From NCBI GenBank assembly GCA_003427395.1, contig BFEA01000089.1:1170479-1198189 (forward strand): a stretch of DNA of 27,711 nt, in the 5' to 3' direction. The number at the start of each line of letters is the position of its first letter. Within the stretch, counting starts at the first letter, position 1. Origin of the DNA: Chara braunii (Eukaryota > Streptophyta > Charophyceae > Charales > Characeae). Position numbers and translations under genes: made by a program. The notes under the pieces were generated by a model that had not been told where the DNA came from, did not search any database, and saw nothing but the letters and a program-made list of their open reading frames with translations. This document shows positions 8,611-17,909 of this stretch, piece after piece.

Positions 8611-9480
8611 CTAGCGAGGAATAGTGCACATCGAGTCCGATGCCCGCAATGTGGCGATGATTTCTTCAGTGCTGCAGGCTTACGAGTGCAGCAGACACGA
8701 GGTGCAACTACTTGTGCAGTGTTTGCACGACTAGCAGCTGCCCTAAGCACAAGTGAGGCTGATCAGCTTCTGATTCCCACATCTGGTCCACCCAGTTCTC
8801 ACCCACCTGACCCGCCCCTCTCTCATCCACGTAACCCCACTCGCTCCCCTGCCCCAAATGACAATGGCCCATCTCCTGATTACCTGACGGAGCCCCCGGT
8901 TGAAGATCATCTCTCTCCGGAGCACATACTGGAGCCAATTGGTCAAGAGCACAACGAGTCTCCGCCACCTGGGCAACCTGCAGAATCGAACGAGGATCCC
9001 CCTCCTGTAAACGGGTCCCCCACGCAACCTGCGGAATCAGACAATGTCATAGCACTACAGCGAGGGCGCTGTGCGTACTATGCCATTAATGTATGTCTCC
9101 TTGCTTACAGTTGTAATCCTAATACTGTTGCTGATTTCGCAGACGTTGTTCGCTGGATAGAAGAAGAGCACCGTGCCGTCTGCCCAGACGACGACAGCGC
9201 TGCGCCTGGGGTGAACATAGAACTCCAGGCTATGGCATTTATGGGTAGGCGACTGCAATTCTAGCCTGCTCCGCAAAACCACGAGCCAGGCACGGATCCG
9301 AATATTCGGGCATATATTTTATATCGTCCAGGTCACTTCAGTGCTCTTACCTTTGCAGATAATTCATGGACCCTATGGGACATTGGCGGTAGGGTGCACA
9401 CAGTGGGAAATATTAACTCTTTCTATCACCAATGCTGGAGGGTCACTCAGTCTGGCTCATCCATCAGGAACAGTATGTCG
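8611..9480 (+). pseudogene. Josephin-like cysteine protease with degenerate zinc finger (broken)
   Basis: Frame 1 is open to a TAG at 9262-9264 and resumes in the same frame after it. Order: a finger-like CPQCGDDFFSAAGLRVQQ (Cys codons 8641 and 8650), with Gln where C2H2 fingers have the first His; a Pro/Ser-rich linker (about 8780-9050); then a protease domain. The nucleophile motif is LQRGRCAYYAINVCLLA (Cys 9070-9072, Gln four residues before it). The His is in YRPGHFSAL (9334-9336) and the Asp in WTLWDIGG (9379-9381), 15 residues after His. In ataxin-3 the His-Asn spacing is also 15, and the preceding segment (DPNIRAYILY) aligns well. Josephin domains cleave ubiquitin isopeptide bonds. The TAG between Cys and His, and a shift to frame 3 between about 9432 and 9470, show decay. 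An OTU or C39-type fold is a less likely alternative. Confidence 0.65.
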
Positions 9481-10567
9481 ATGAGCATTTGCAAGCACTG
9501 CACCCCCCGGAGAGCAATCCTGCTGATTCTACCACAAACAGTGAAAGGACCTCTCCACAGGATGATGGCTGTGCCCTCCCGTTGTGTCGTCGCACAGGTG
9601 CAGTTTGGTTGGCATGTACACGACATAGCCTCTGCTCCGAACACTATGAAGGGATGGTCGCTGCTAGCTCTCACACGAAAATTGTGATCCCCATTCCAGT
9701 GCTCATCCCCCCCACCCCCTGATTACTTGCCCAGCATGCCGTTGTGGCCTTGATCTGCCATGCTTAAATAACTGTGCACGTCAGCCTTCCATACTAATGA
9801 CATGTCAGCAACATGCCATGTGTCGTCAATGCTTCCAGGAAGCTTTCATAGAAAGTATGTGTCTTTTCTGCGTGGACTATCCCCGGTGCCATCACCCTCC
9901 GCATCCTCTCCTAGCATGTCCCACATGCGGTACTGGTCATACTCCTACGGCAACTGCTGACGGATCTCCCTCTTTCTTGCCAGACGAACGGCGAACAGAG
10001 CAGTGCGAGGAGGAAAATAGACTTCCATATGAACCACCGGCAGAGCGATGTGCTCATAGTTTATCACTACCAGGGCGAGCTGTTGCGGATCATATCCTGC
10101 AGCAGCTGAATGCCCTTGCGTTGGACCGATCCTCCCTGTCGTCGTCTGCCCATAGAGAAGCAATACATACTGAGGAAGCCCAAGAAAGATGTTCCATGCC
10201 GTTTTGTGATGACCTGCCGGAGATCCAACTAGCATGTGGTTCACATGCCTTGTGCCGTGAGGATTATGAAGGTATAGTCCATGCGAGTTTTGCTTCCATA
10301 CGTATGATGACAGTCAGTACTGTACTCATGTACGGCACCCCGACATGTCATGTCCAATTTGTAGACGGGCTGGAACGGCAATGCCTCTATAATTGCGGTC
10401 GACGTGCCTCTGTGTTCCTAGCATGTACGAGCCACGTAGCATGTGACATCTGTCTGCCCCATGCCATTCGATGCAGCAACTGTGACTGAGAAAATCGGAT
10501 GGGGTGCTTCCATAGCCCACACCCGAACCGGTCCTGTCCGGTCTGTAGGGGTGGCCACTCGCCATAG
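9481..10567 (+). pseudogene. Multi-RING zinc-finger region of the E1 protein (broken)
   Basis: Four RING-like units follow the protease. RING1: CALPLC, ACTRHSLC (from 9570), ending CPACRC at 9728-9742. RING2: CLNNC at 9761, MTCQQHAMCRQC, CPTC at 9920. RING3: CSMPFC at 10190, ACGSHALC, ending CPICRR at 10351 in another frame. RING4: CLYNC at 10382, ACTSHVACDIC, CPVC at 10535-10546. RING1 resembles RING3 and RING2 resembles RING4, so a pair was duplicated. Frames: 3 until the C-run near 9706-9717, then 2, with a local shift to frame 1 at about 10330-10370. A TGA at 10487-10489 interrupts RING4, and reading continues to TAG at 10565-10567. RING fingers usually recruit ubiquitin-conjugating enzymes. 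Confidence 0.65.
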
Positions 10568-10954
10568 GTTCAGCGGTGAATATTTAGAAATCTGTGAAAC
10601 CCGTCATACACCTTTCCACTGCTCTTTGCATGTCATACTCTCTCCTGCCCTCCACATATTTCTTTCCTTCCCGTTGCCCCTACCTCCCGTGCCCCATACT
10701 CCTAAAGAACTCCGACTTCTATCCCTTACCCTCCACCCTCCCCTCCACTCCCTTTAGCAAATACGTATGAATGAGAATCATTAAGAGTATAGACGATATG
10801 AAGATCAGAAATGAAATGAACAGAAGTATGAAGATGAAGGACAGACACAAAGGCTGTATAAGCTGAAGATCTGAAGTGAAATGAACAGGAGTATGAAGCT
10901 CTGAAGAGATGCACAGGAGCATACCTTCCCTTTTACTCTGCCTCCTGAAATAAT
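10568..10954 (+). other. E1 noncoding segment between coding end and 3' module
   Basis: Pyrimidine-rich at 10620-10755, then GAGAATCATTAAGAGTATAG (10775 area), also present after the RING relic at 17431. Repeated ATGAAGAT/GAAATGAACAG motifs occur at 10798-10905, including two nearly identical GAAATGAACAG(A/G)AGTATGAAG blocks. No ORF is supported. Confidence 0.5.
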
Positions 10955-11224
10955 GTGCAAGTGGGCCGTGAAGGCACACAGGGATGTGGGCAGCTGCCGC
11001 TCAACCACAATCAATGTGGGCAGCCTTGTGCGTAAGAGGCACAGTAAAAGGGGAGCTGCAAGAACAATGAAAGGGGTACCCCAAGGACAACCAAAAAACT
11101 GTCTAATTATATGTTGGACATCTCAAATGCTCTCGTTGTCTGCAATAGGACAAAGACTGCTTTGATTCTGAATCTATTCACCTGGGTGGAATTGGGGCTG
11201 TTGTGGGGAAAATCTAAAACACAC

Positions 11225-11262
<38 letters not shown>
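10955..11262 (+). repeat. E1 3' module, copy b, with (AC)n tail
   Basis: GTGCAAGTGGGC, GGGATGTGGGCAGC, CTCAACCACAATCAATGTGGG and AGAGGCACAG in order, then ATTCTGAATCTATTCACCTG, GGGGCTGTTGTGG and AAAATCTAAAACACAC. The last part matches 26250-26332 and 11880-11941. (AC)n is at 11217-11261. Confidence 0.7.
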
Positions 11263-11263
<1 letters not shown>

Positions 11264-11449
11264 GAGTTTTGGCCACAGTATCTTGGCGAGGAGGCTCAGA
11301 GAGTTTGATGTGGTTGTCGTTCCCATGGGCTGCTCTTTTAGAGCACATGGAAGAAATGGAGACTTCCAGGGTGTTTTAAGCAGTAGCCCTCCTGGTGGCG
11401 CATGAAGATCTTTTGGTCTTTGGGATTATGGTTCTCTATACAGTCCAGA

Positions 11450-11479
11450 GGCTAGACAGCAGATGGGGACTGTCTAGCC
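11450..11479. repeat. Perfect 10-bp stem hairpin
   Basis: GGCTAGACAG and CTGTCTAGCC flank a 10-base loop. There is no T run after it, so it is not an obvious terminator. Function unknown. Confidence 0.75.
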
Positions 11480-11560
11480 ATGGAGTGATAGAGATAGTGG
11501 TGGCGTGAGTGGGTCGTTTGGGAGGAATAGGAGTGCCAGTGCTGCTGTGCTTGTGGGCTG

Positions 11561-11580
11561 ACTCGGAGAGATCTCCGAGT
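11561..11580. repeat. 20-bp near-perfect palindrome
   Basis: ACTCGGAGA-GA-TCTCCGAGT: 9-bp perfect arms with a 2-bp centre, suitable for a dimeric DNA-binding protein or a cruciform. Function unknown. Confidence 0.7.
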
Positions 11581-11707
11581 TTCTTCGCACTGTTGCCTGA
11601 TCGGGTCGGTGCTGTCTTGCTGGTGGAGCCTTCTGTGTTAGGTATGTTGCCTTCTGCCCTTAAGCTTTGTTTTATAGATTGAAAAACTATATGTATTTGT
11701 GAATTGT

Positions 11708-11901
11708 GCCGCTGCGGCGGCACACAGGTGTGTGGGCACTTCCGTTCAACGACACAAACGTGGGGAACCTTGCACATTCTATTATATCGGTCATCTATAC
11801 GTTTTTTGTTTATGGATAGTTTGTGATGGTATGTGGATGGAATGAGAGAGAGAGTTTGGGGATGTTGACAAACACACACACGGCTGTTGTGGTGAAAATT
11901 C

Positions 11902-11941
<40 letters not shown>
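11708..11941 (+). mobile_element. E1 3' module, copy c (diverged)
   Basis: GGCACACAGGTGTGTGGGCA, TTCAACGACACAAACGTGGGG and CCTTGCAC match the start of the module. GGCTGTTGTGGTGAAAATTC then (AC)n (11903-11941) matches its end. The middle is poorly conserved. No coding part is attached. Confidence 0.55.
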
Positions 11942-11943
<2 letters not shown>

Positions 11944-12300
11944 ACAGGGGACGAGAAGCGAGGACGATTGGAGGAGGGAAGGAATCGCTGAGTACAGGTA
12001 GCAACGGGTAAATGCATAAAGGGGCAGGACAGAAAGGAGGGAATGAAGAAATAAGTAATAAATAATGAAAGATAAACCCTGATTGTGCGGAATAGTGACG
12101 ACCAAGAGATCCGAACGAATACGACAGGGAAACACACCCAGTTATCGTGCAATCGCATTTACAGCATATTACACCTCAAATAAATGAGCACAGGACAGCA
12201 GTTATGGGCCAGGAGAATGCTCACAGCCTACAATAAACAAAAATTTGATTATGCGCACAGCCCGTGCGCACACTGAAACGAACAGCAAGGGCATGCACAT
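11942..12300. other. Unassigned sequence
   Basis: No repeat family, RNA or coding signal was recognised. The long minus-strand frame crossing the (AC)n tract is not believable as a gene. Confidence 0.4.
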
Positions 12301-12305
12301 TCTCC

Positions 12306-12945
12306 AGGAAGTGACGGTTCGCTCGACTGATAGGGCAGGCAGGGGGCGTGTGATATGGATCGTATCCTCACAAATTTGGAGGCGTTGTTTCAAATTTTTC
12401 GGATTTTTTGGATTTTTTTCTTTTTTCTTGTTTCTGTTTCTGTCTTCTTTTTGTCCTATTGTGACTCAGGTTCTACTTTCTGCTCAAGTTCCCCCGCCTA
12501 AACGTCACCTATAACGCTTGTATCGCCCTCGGGCAAATACCCCTCGAAGAGTGACGGTGACGAAGCAACTTTTGTCTTCTGCTTCTTTTCCTTTTTCCCT
12601 TTTCTTTTTCTTTCTTTTTTTCATTTCTTTTCTTTTTCCCCCCCCTTTTTTTTCCTTTCTTCTGTTTTTCGTCTTTTCTTCTTTCTTTCCGCCTTATTTT
12701 TTTACACGGATCGGCGGAAGTGACGTTTCGACCAACTGGGTAGGACGATCAGATGGCGCGTGATACGAGTCGAATCCCCCCAATCGGGGGAAGTCATCTC
12801 GAGTTTTTTTTGCTATTGTGTTTGTTTTTTTTCGTATTTTTTTCGTATTTGTTGTTTGAATTGCTCCCGCCGCACGTCACCATCGACGATCGTATTGTCT
12901 GCGGGCAATATCTCTCGGAAAGTGACGATGACGGGGCACTATTTG
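12306..12945 (+). repeat. Two diverged direct copies of a 230-265 bp unit
   Basis: Copy 1 is about 12306-12570 and copy 2 about 12716-12945. Both have GGAAGTGACG(G/T)TTCG, GGCGCGTGATACGAGTCGAATCC (changed in copy 1), poly(T)-rich sequence, CCCGC(C)..ACGTCACC, CGGGCAATA.C.CTCG and AGTGACGATGACG in the same order. GAGTCGAATCC at 12767 resembles a Pol III B-box, so it may be a tRNA-derived repeat. No A-box is convincing. Confidence 0.6.
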
Positions 12946-13850
12946 AGCGAGCGGAACATCCCCCCGACTCCCATCATCACAGCGCGCAGGCTTTTCGCTC
13001 GACCGTAATTCAGGATTGCAGGCCGAACGGCAGCGGGCATTCCAGTCGACAGAAGATCGGGCAGACGGTGTTCGGAGCCCTGTACCGGGACGTCGATGCT
13101 TCGCGACTGCCTTCGCCATGGACTACCAGGTGGACCAGGATTTGCTGGATCGGATGATCGATGACGCAGAAGACAGGGTATAAACTTCTCGCCCTCACCT
13201 CCGGAACTTCATATTTCGGTTGCCACGCATGCGCTAAGAAACTGCAAATCCTTCCATTTTCTGTGCTGTTCTTGCTTTGCACGCAGGGGGGGCGAACTGC
13301 TGATGATGCTAGTTTTCTTTCCGTTTCAATTCTTGCGCTGGGCAGTTTGCAGATTGATCGAATTGGGATCGATGGCGTTAAATAGAGAGGGGGTGGAAAG
13401 AGAAGATGGGGGTAGCTATCGAGATGTCGGCCTATGTCTTGCTCGCCTTTGTTGCTTTGGTTGCTTTTCTCTCTTTCCTTGCCTTCTTGCACCACTTGCA
13501 GGCTATGCTGTCGCCTTCGCCGCTCCGACTTCCGAAGCATGTTTGACTATAAAGCAGGTGTTCCCTCTGATGAAGCCGTGTGCTTGTGGCTAGCGGCAGA
13601 AAAGCGCTTCAGGGATCGCCACTACCCTCCCTGCTTTAGCTGCCGTGGCAGGCCTCCCATATCATGCGGAACTACCTCTGGGGATGCAGCTGTTCTCTTC
13701 ATGTTCGTTAATTTCTTTCGTACATGTATTCGCGTCATATTGTCTGTTGTTCGGGGAGGAGGAGAAGGAGATGACACTTCAGCTTTCAGGCCGGAAGAGA
13801 ATTCATTCCTTGTTGTACGGAGGGCGTTGGATGTGTACTCGACGTATACT
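12946..13850 (+). other. GC-rich, coding-like but unassigned region
   Basis: Composition is higher in CpG than the surroundings. 13118-13177 reads MDYQVDQDLLDRMIDDAEDR and ends at a possible GT donor (CAGG/GTATAA). Pyrimidine tracts ending in CAG occur at 13275-13287 and 13475-13501. After the second, a frame reads SMFDYKAGVPSDEAVCLWL followed by AAEKRFRDRHYPPCFSC. These could be exon fragments of a decayed gene. I recognise no family and cannot define a model. Confidence 0.3.
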
Positions 13851-13851
13851 T

Positions 13852-14093
13852 GTCTTTGAATTGTGTTCATATTCTTGGTTTGCGATCGATGTATGAATGA
13901 CTGATTTAGGGACAGATGTTCACTCCCCTGATTGTGTGTGGGTATGTGTGCGTGTGTGTGTATATGTCGGTATGTGTGTGTGTGTGTGCGCTGCCACCAC
14001 TGCGCCTTCGCTCCTTGTCTTTGAATTATATTCACTCATGTTCTTGGTTTGCAATCGATGTATGAGTGGCTGATTTAAGGACAGATATGAGGG
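13852..14093. repeat. Two-copy direct repeat around a (TG)n tract
   Basis: TCTTTGAATTGTGTTC, TTCTTGGTTTGCGATCGATG, TATGAATGACTGATTTAGGG and ACAGAT at 13853-13919 recur with few changes at 14018-14088. The spacer holds a (TG)n-like tract (13934-13988). Confidence 0.75.
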
Positions 14094-14148
14094 AGTAGTG
14101 AGTATGGGGCATAGCCTATAATTATATTGAGTCAAGCTTTTAAAGCCA

Positions 14149-14785
14149 GGTTACCTCCAGACATAGTATCCATCCACCTTCATCCGACTAGGATCGGCGA
14201 AGGGATTGATACTATGATGGATGACACCAATGCTATGACTTAGGGTGCGAAGAGGGGGGAATAATGAATACGATACGTGACGTGTGTACAAGTATACATA
14301 TGAATATATGGGTATATTGAGGAATCGTTTATGACGGGCACGGTTGCCTCTAGGCATAAGATCCATCCGCGTATCAGCCGACAGGGATCGGCGAGGGGAT
14401 TGGATATTATGGCGGGAGGCGCTGTTAGCTCTTGATCTCACATGACGATTACCGATGGTATGTATGTGATCGGATCGATCGGTAATAGATGGGTTAAGGG
14501 CGGAGGTGGAAAATAATGATTAAAGGGCGGAGAGGGAAAATAATGACCAATGCTATGAGTTAGAGCAGGGGGTGGGGAATAACGACTACGATGCATGACT
14601 TATATATAAATATATATATGAAGACTTGTGTAGGTATATATGTATATAAAATAATTTTTTGACAAGCAGGGTTGCCTCCAGGCATAAAATCGATCCACGT
14701 ATCGGCCGACAGAAAGCGGCGAGGGGATTGGGTACTATGGCTGGAGGCGCTGATAGCTCCTGGTCTCATATGACGGATACCGATT
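14149..14785 (+). repeat. Three copies of a conserved hairpin-forming unit
   Basis: Units begin at about 14149, 14342 and 14670 and share GGTTGCCTCCAGGCATA, ATCCATCC, GCCGACAG, CGGCGAGGGGATTG and TATGGCTGGAGGCGCT. Arms pair: GCCTCCAG with CTGGAGGC in copy 3, CATAGTATC with GATACTATG in copy 1. The inner GCCG...CGGC also pairs. Copies 2 and 3 share a further 35 bases (TAGCTC, TGATCTCA, ATGACG, TACCGAT). The linker after copies 1 and 2 (CCAATGCTATGA(C/G)TTAG...GGGGAATAA) is also conserved. It is noncoding and unclassified. Confidence 0.7.
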
Positions 14786-16250
14786 CTCCCGATGATATGC
14801 GTATGATTGGATTGCTTGGAAATGGGTATGATGGGAATGCGTATTTCCTACTTTGTATTTTGAAATTATAAGTCTACATGCATGAACGGATATGTTTGGA
14901 TTTTGCCAGGGTAATCAGGGGGGCTGAATACGTAGTTGTTTTTCACGCTGGCCTTGGGTGGAAGAACAATCCCACTGACGGCGCTCGATCGGGTCACAGA
15001 TTGATCCACGGGCGGGCCGTTGGTTGGTATCGCTCCCCCACTCTGGAGCTACGATCAATTCTCTCCAGACCACACGGGAAATGGCTCATTGTGCACTCAT
15101 GTCTCCCGAGTATAGCTGCCCACTAGGGAGCTGTATCTTCCCTCGCCGATGATTTGAGTATGGACATAAGATTATAGAATCCTCATGATTGCATGCACCG
15201 GAGGGACAGATATGATCCTCCCCATATAGCCTGATTGAGAAGTAATTACGCTGTCCGATAGAACTCATATGCCACGCTACACCGACAGTGATACCGACAG
15301 GACCCGCGTGGCTTAGATCACACGCATGGCATCCTAGGATTATTCACATAAGTGTTGTTTTCTTCAGAGCGCGGGAATAAGCTTGCATTACACGACGAGT
15401 AAGCCTTTCTCCATGAACAAAGCGCAAGCACCCTTATACACAGATACCCCGCAAATAGTATGGATGGTATTACGGCTATTGCATGATATCTTCTATGCAC
15501 AGATAGCTCAATACAGCTCGATGCCCCATGCGCAGACATCGATCGTCGTATTATTTGCAATCGATCATATGCACTTACGGATGCATGCTCTTTTCCTTTC
15601 TTTTCTTTTCTTTTCTTTTTTTAATCTACTCGCCCTCCGAAGGATATATCTCTGGGTCAACAGATTGCGCATACGTGGGGACAGGTTCTGGTCATGATTC
15701 ACACGCAGGAATCCCACGGGACAGGGTATGTGGCTTGAGAAGTCCTATGCTCGCCTGATAAGGACAGCGGGGGTGTGCTGATGAATTACTTCGGAGCTTG
15801 ATGGCTATACGGTTTCCGTATTTTGCATCGACATGCTTGTCATGAAGAACTCTAACACACACACACACACACAGGGGCCCAGTTCAAGCAAACGGGATGA
15901 AGGGGAGGGCATGCCTCCTCCAAAAGAAACATAACTTGGTAAGATGCTCACATCAGCCTGAACCGCCTTCTCCAGACCATGAAAGCCAGTTGGTCCCATC
16001 CCATGCTACCATCCCGCACCACCCTGAACCTGGATCGGTTCCCTGAGTTAGTCTTCCGATGCTTCGGCCGACTGTTCTGTTGTTTCTGTCTTATCTGCCT
16101 TGTCTGTTTCTTCTGAGATTTTCTGGCCGGTATGTTCTTTCAACCTTTTTTACTGCCTTGTTTCTGCTTGTTTCGGTCACGGAAGAGACTTCTTGATGCC
16201 CATGAACGAATGGAAACATGCATCCGGGCTACCTTCCAATACACTAAGGC
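14786..16250. other. Unassigned sequence with simple repeats
   Basis: No supported gene. (TTTTC)n lies at 15594-15620 and (AC)n at 15853-15872. Many short ORFs occur on both strands, none with a recognisable domain. Confidence 0.45.
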
Positions 16251-16261
16251 AAGCATTGACA

Positions 16262-16367
16262 TAGCCTTTTCTTTTCTTTTCTTTTCTTTTTTTTAAATAC
16301 CCCTTCATTTCTGGGGGTCTTTTCTTTTCTCTTCTTTTTTTAAATACCCCTTCATTTCTGGGGGGCA
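16262..16367. repeat. (TTTTC)n and a 48-bp duplicated unit
   Basis: TTTTTTTAAATACCCCTTCA followed by TTTCTGGGGG occurs at about 16289-16318 and again at 16335-16364, separated by TCTTTTCTTTTCTC. Confidence 0.8.
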
Positions 16368-17259
16368 ACAGTCCGGTTGCTTATCACTGGCAAGCATGTT
16401 AGTACATCCGAAGAAGGGGGGAGAACAGACAAAGGAGGGGATCAGCCTTGCCCTTGTGGTACTAGACACCTAACAAATGGGGGATTGCTACAAGGTGTCC
16501 CACACCCCGAAACCATGGCCTTTCTCAGGGGGCTTCCCTGCTGGCCAAGGAGGCTTACTAGCAGCACCCAGTCAAACAGCAGGGCAGCCCTCAGAAGGGC
16601 GGGGTGCGGGGGGGGGCGCTCCCCAGCAGTTCCACAGGCCGCCTATCAAACTTGCCATCACCCAGTCATCTCTTCCTACAGTAGTCCTGCTCTCACCATA
16701 TCACTCTTTCCCGCCTTATCCCTCTAGCCCACATTATTGCTATCTCTGTGTCCCCATGATTCTAATTCCTCTCTCTATATCCCCATTAAATCTCATCCTG
16801 TCATTCACCCTACACCATGCTTCCGTCATCCTGTCCCTGTGCTGGCTACCCGTGGCTCCTCGTCATTGTCAAACCCCGGAGTAGTGTTGTGATCATCTTT
16901 AGCGCGTTCTATCTTAGTAATTGTGTGTTTCTGATATCTTTCAGTATATTTGGTTTTCCCCCCCTCCTAAGCCATACTCTCCCTCCAATCCCCACCCCTC
17001 CTTCCCCGTTCCCCTTTACTTCCCCTCCTGTTGTCACCTACCCTAATATAGTACAACTAACTCGCTCTACATGGCACCTTCTGTACAGGTATCTTTGCAT
17101 TTTTTTATTTTATTTTTTTTCTTGATTCTCAGATTTCTCTGCAATAAAGCGACGGGCACCCGTTAACCACTTGTGAACAATATGTGTCTTGATCTCTCTG
17201 AACTCAGAACAAGGCCTACGCAGTCACTAAGAAGAAGAGGACGAAGGAAATCCCTCGTA
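16368..17259. other. Unassigned pyrimidine-rich sequence
   Basis: Mostly C- and T-rich from 16680 to 17125. No gene, RNA or transposon end was recognised. The frame at 16377-16884 has low-complexity composition only. Confidence 0.45.
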
Positions 17260-17609
17260 CTTTTTCGGCTCTGGTACATGTATATGATAATGTGAAATAA
17301 TAAACATGTCCACGCTGCGCCATTCAGCGCAGCACTTGCAACTACGAGAATTGGATGCGGTGCTTCCATAGTCAAGACCCGCACCAGTCCTGTCTGGTCT
17401 GCAGGCTTACCATAGGCAACAGCTGCTCGAGTGAGAATCATTAAGAGAAGAGTCCAAATATAAGGTGCTGGTGTGCTGAAACGTAAACACGAGTGTACCC
17501 ATTCCACGCTACCCCTCTCCCTTTTCTTTGCCTCCTTTTCATAGCATGCACGGGGACTGTTATGGAAAACGGGGATGTGGGCAGGTCGCTCTCAACAGCA
17601 TCAACGTGG
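17260..17609 (+). mobile_element. E1 copy d, left part (RING end plus start of 3' module)
   Basis: From about 17260 the DNA follows the E1 RING4 region. Bases 17338 onward read a frame with ENWMRCFHS, then SCLVCR, matching ENRMGCFHS...SCPVCR of copy b (10490-10549). Where copy b has the TGA stop (10487), this copy has TAC. It continues with GAGAATCATTAAGAG (17433), CCCTTTTCTTTGCCTCC and the 3' module start (GGACTGTTATGG...GGGATGTGGGCAGG...CATCAACGTGG). It stops abruptly at 17609 where the gypsy LTR begins; the rest lies at 26039-26332. Confidence 0.65.
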
Positions 17610-17834
17610 TGCAATGATTCGCAAGTCGACCATCCTCAACCTTGCACACACATGCAACGAACATTCCAGATAGTGTTCATGCTTGGAACCAATAGCCGAG
17701 ACAGAAGAATCACACGAGAGGTTGGTACGGAAACTATCTTTATTGTACAAGAAGTGTTCATATCTCTTGCGGTCTCTGCCGCTCTCACAGACTTGTATTC
17801 GAACCATGTAAGTAGCTGACTACAGCTCCCCCTC

Positions 17835-17909
<75 letters not shown>

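Larger units (their letters stand above)
8600..11262 (+). mobile_element. E1 element, copy b (Josephin-RING coding relic plus 3' module)
   Basis: This groups the coding relic (8600-10567), a noncoding stretch and the dispersed 3' module (10955-11262) that ends in (AC)n. It is treated as one element because copy d (17260-17609 continuing at 26039-26332) has the RING end, the intervening segment (GAGAATCATTAAGAG), the TTTGCCTCC/CTCTGCCTCC segment and the 3' module in the same order. The 5' end is not defined; it lies at or before the microsatellite at 8505. No reverse transcriptase, Helitron Rep/helicase or DDE transposase is visible, so it is either nonautonomous or truncated. The (AC)n tail is reminiscent of non-LTR retrotransposon tails, but the class is unresolved. 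Confidence 0.55.
11263..11690. other. Unassigned sequence with two strong inverted repeats
   Basis: No gene was recognised. A perfect hairpin at 11450-11479 and a near-perfect palindrome at 11561-11580 are listed separately. Confidence 0.45.

Noticed and set aside
9244-9264. Mini-intron removing the TAG (GTAGGC...TTCTAG)
   Set aside because: About 20 bp is far too short for a spliceosomal intron.
11436-12158. 240-residue minus-strand open frame
   Set aside because: It crosses an (AC)n tract and an E1 module, contains poly Cys-Val from the microsatellite and has no domain.
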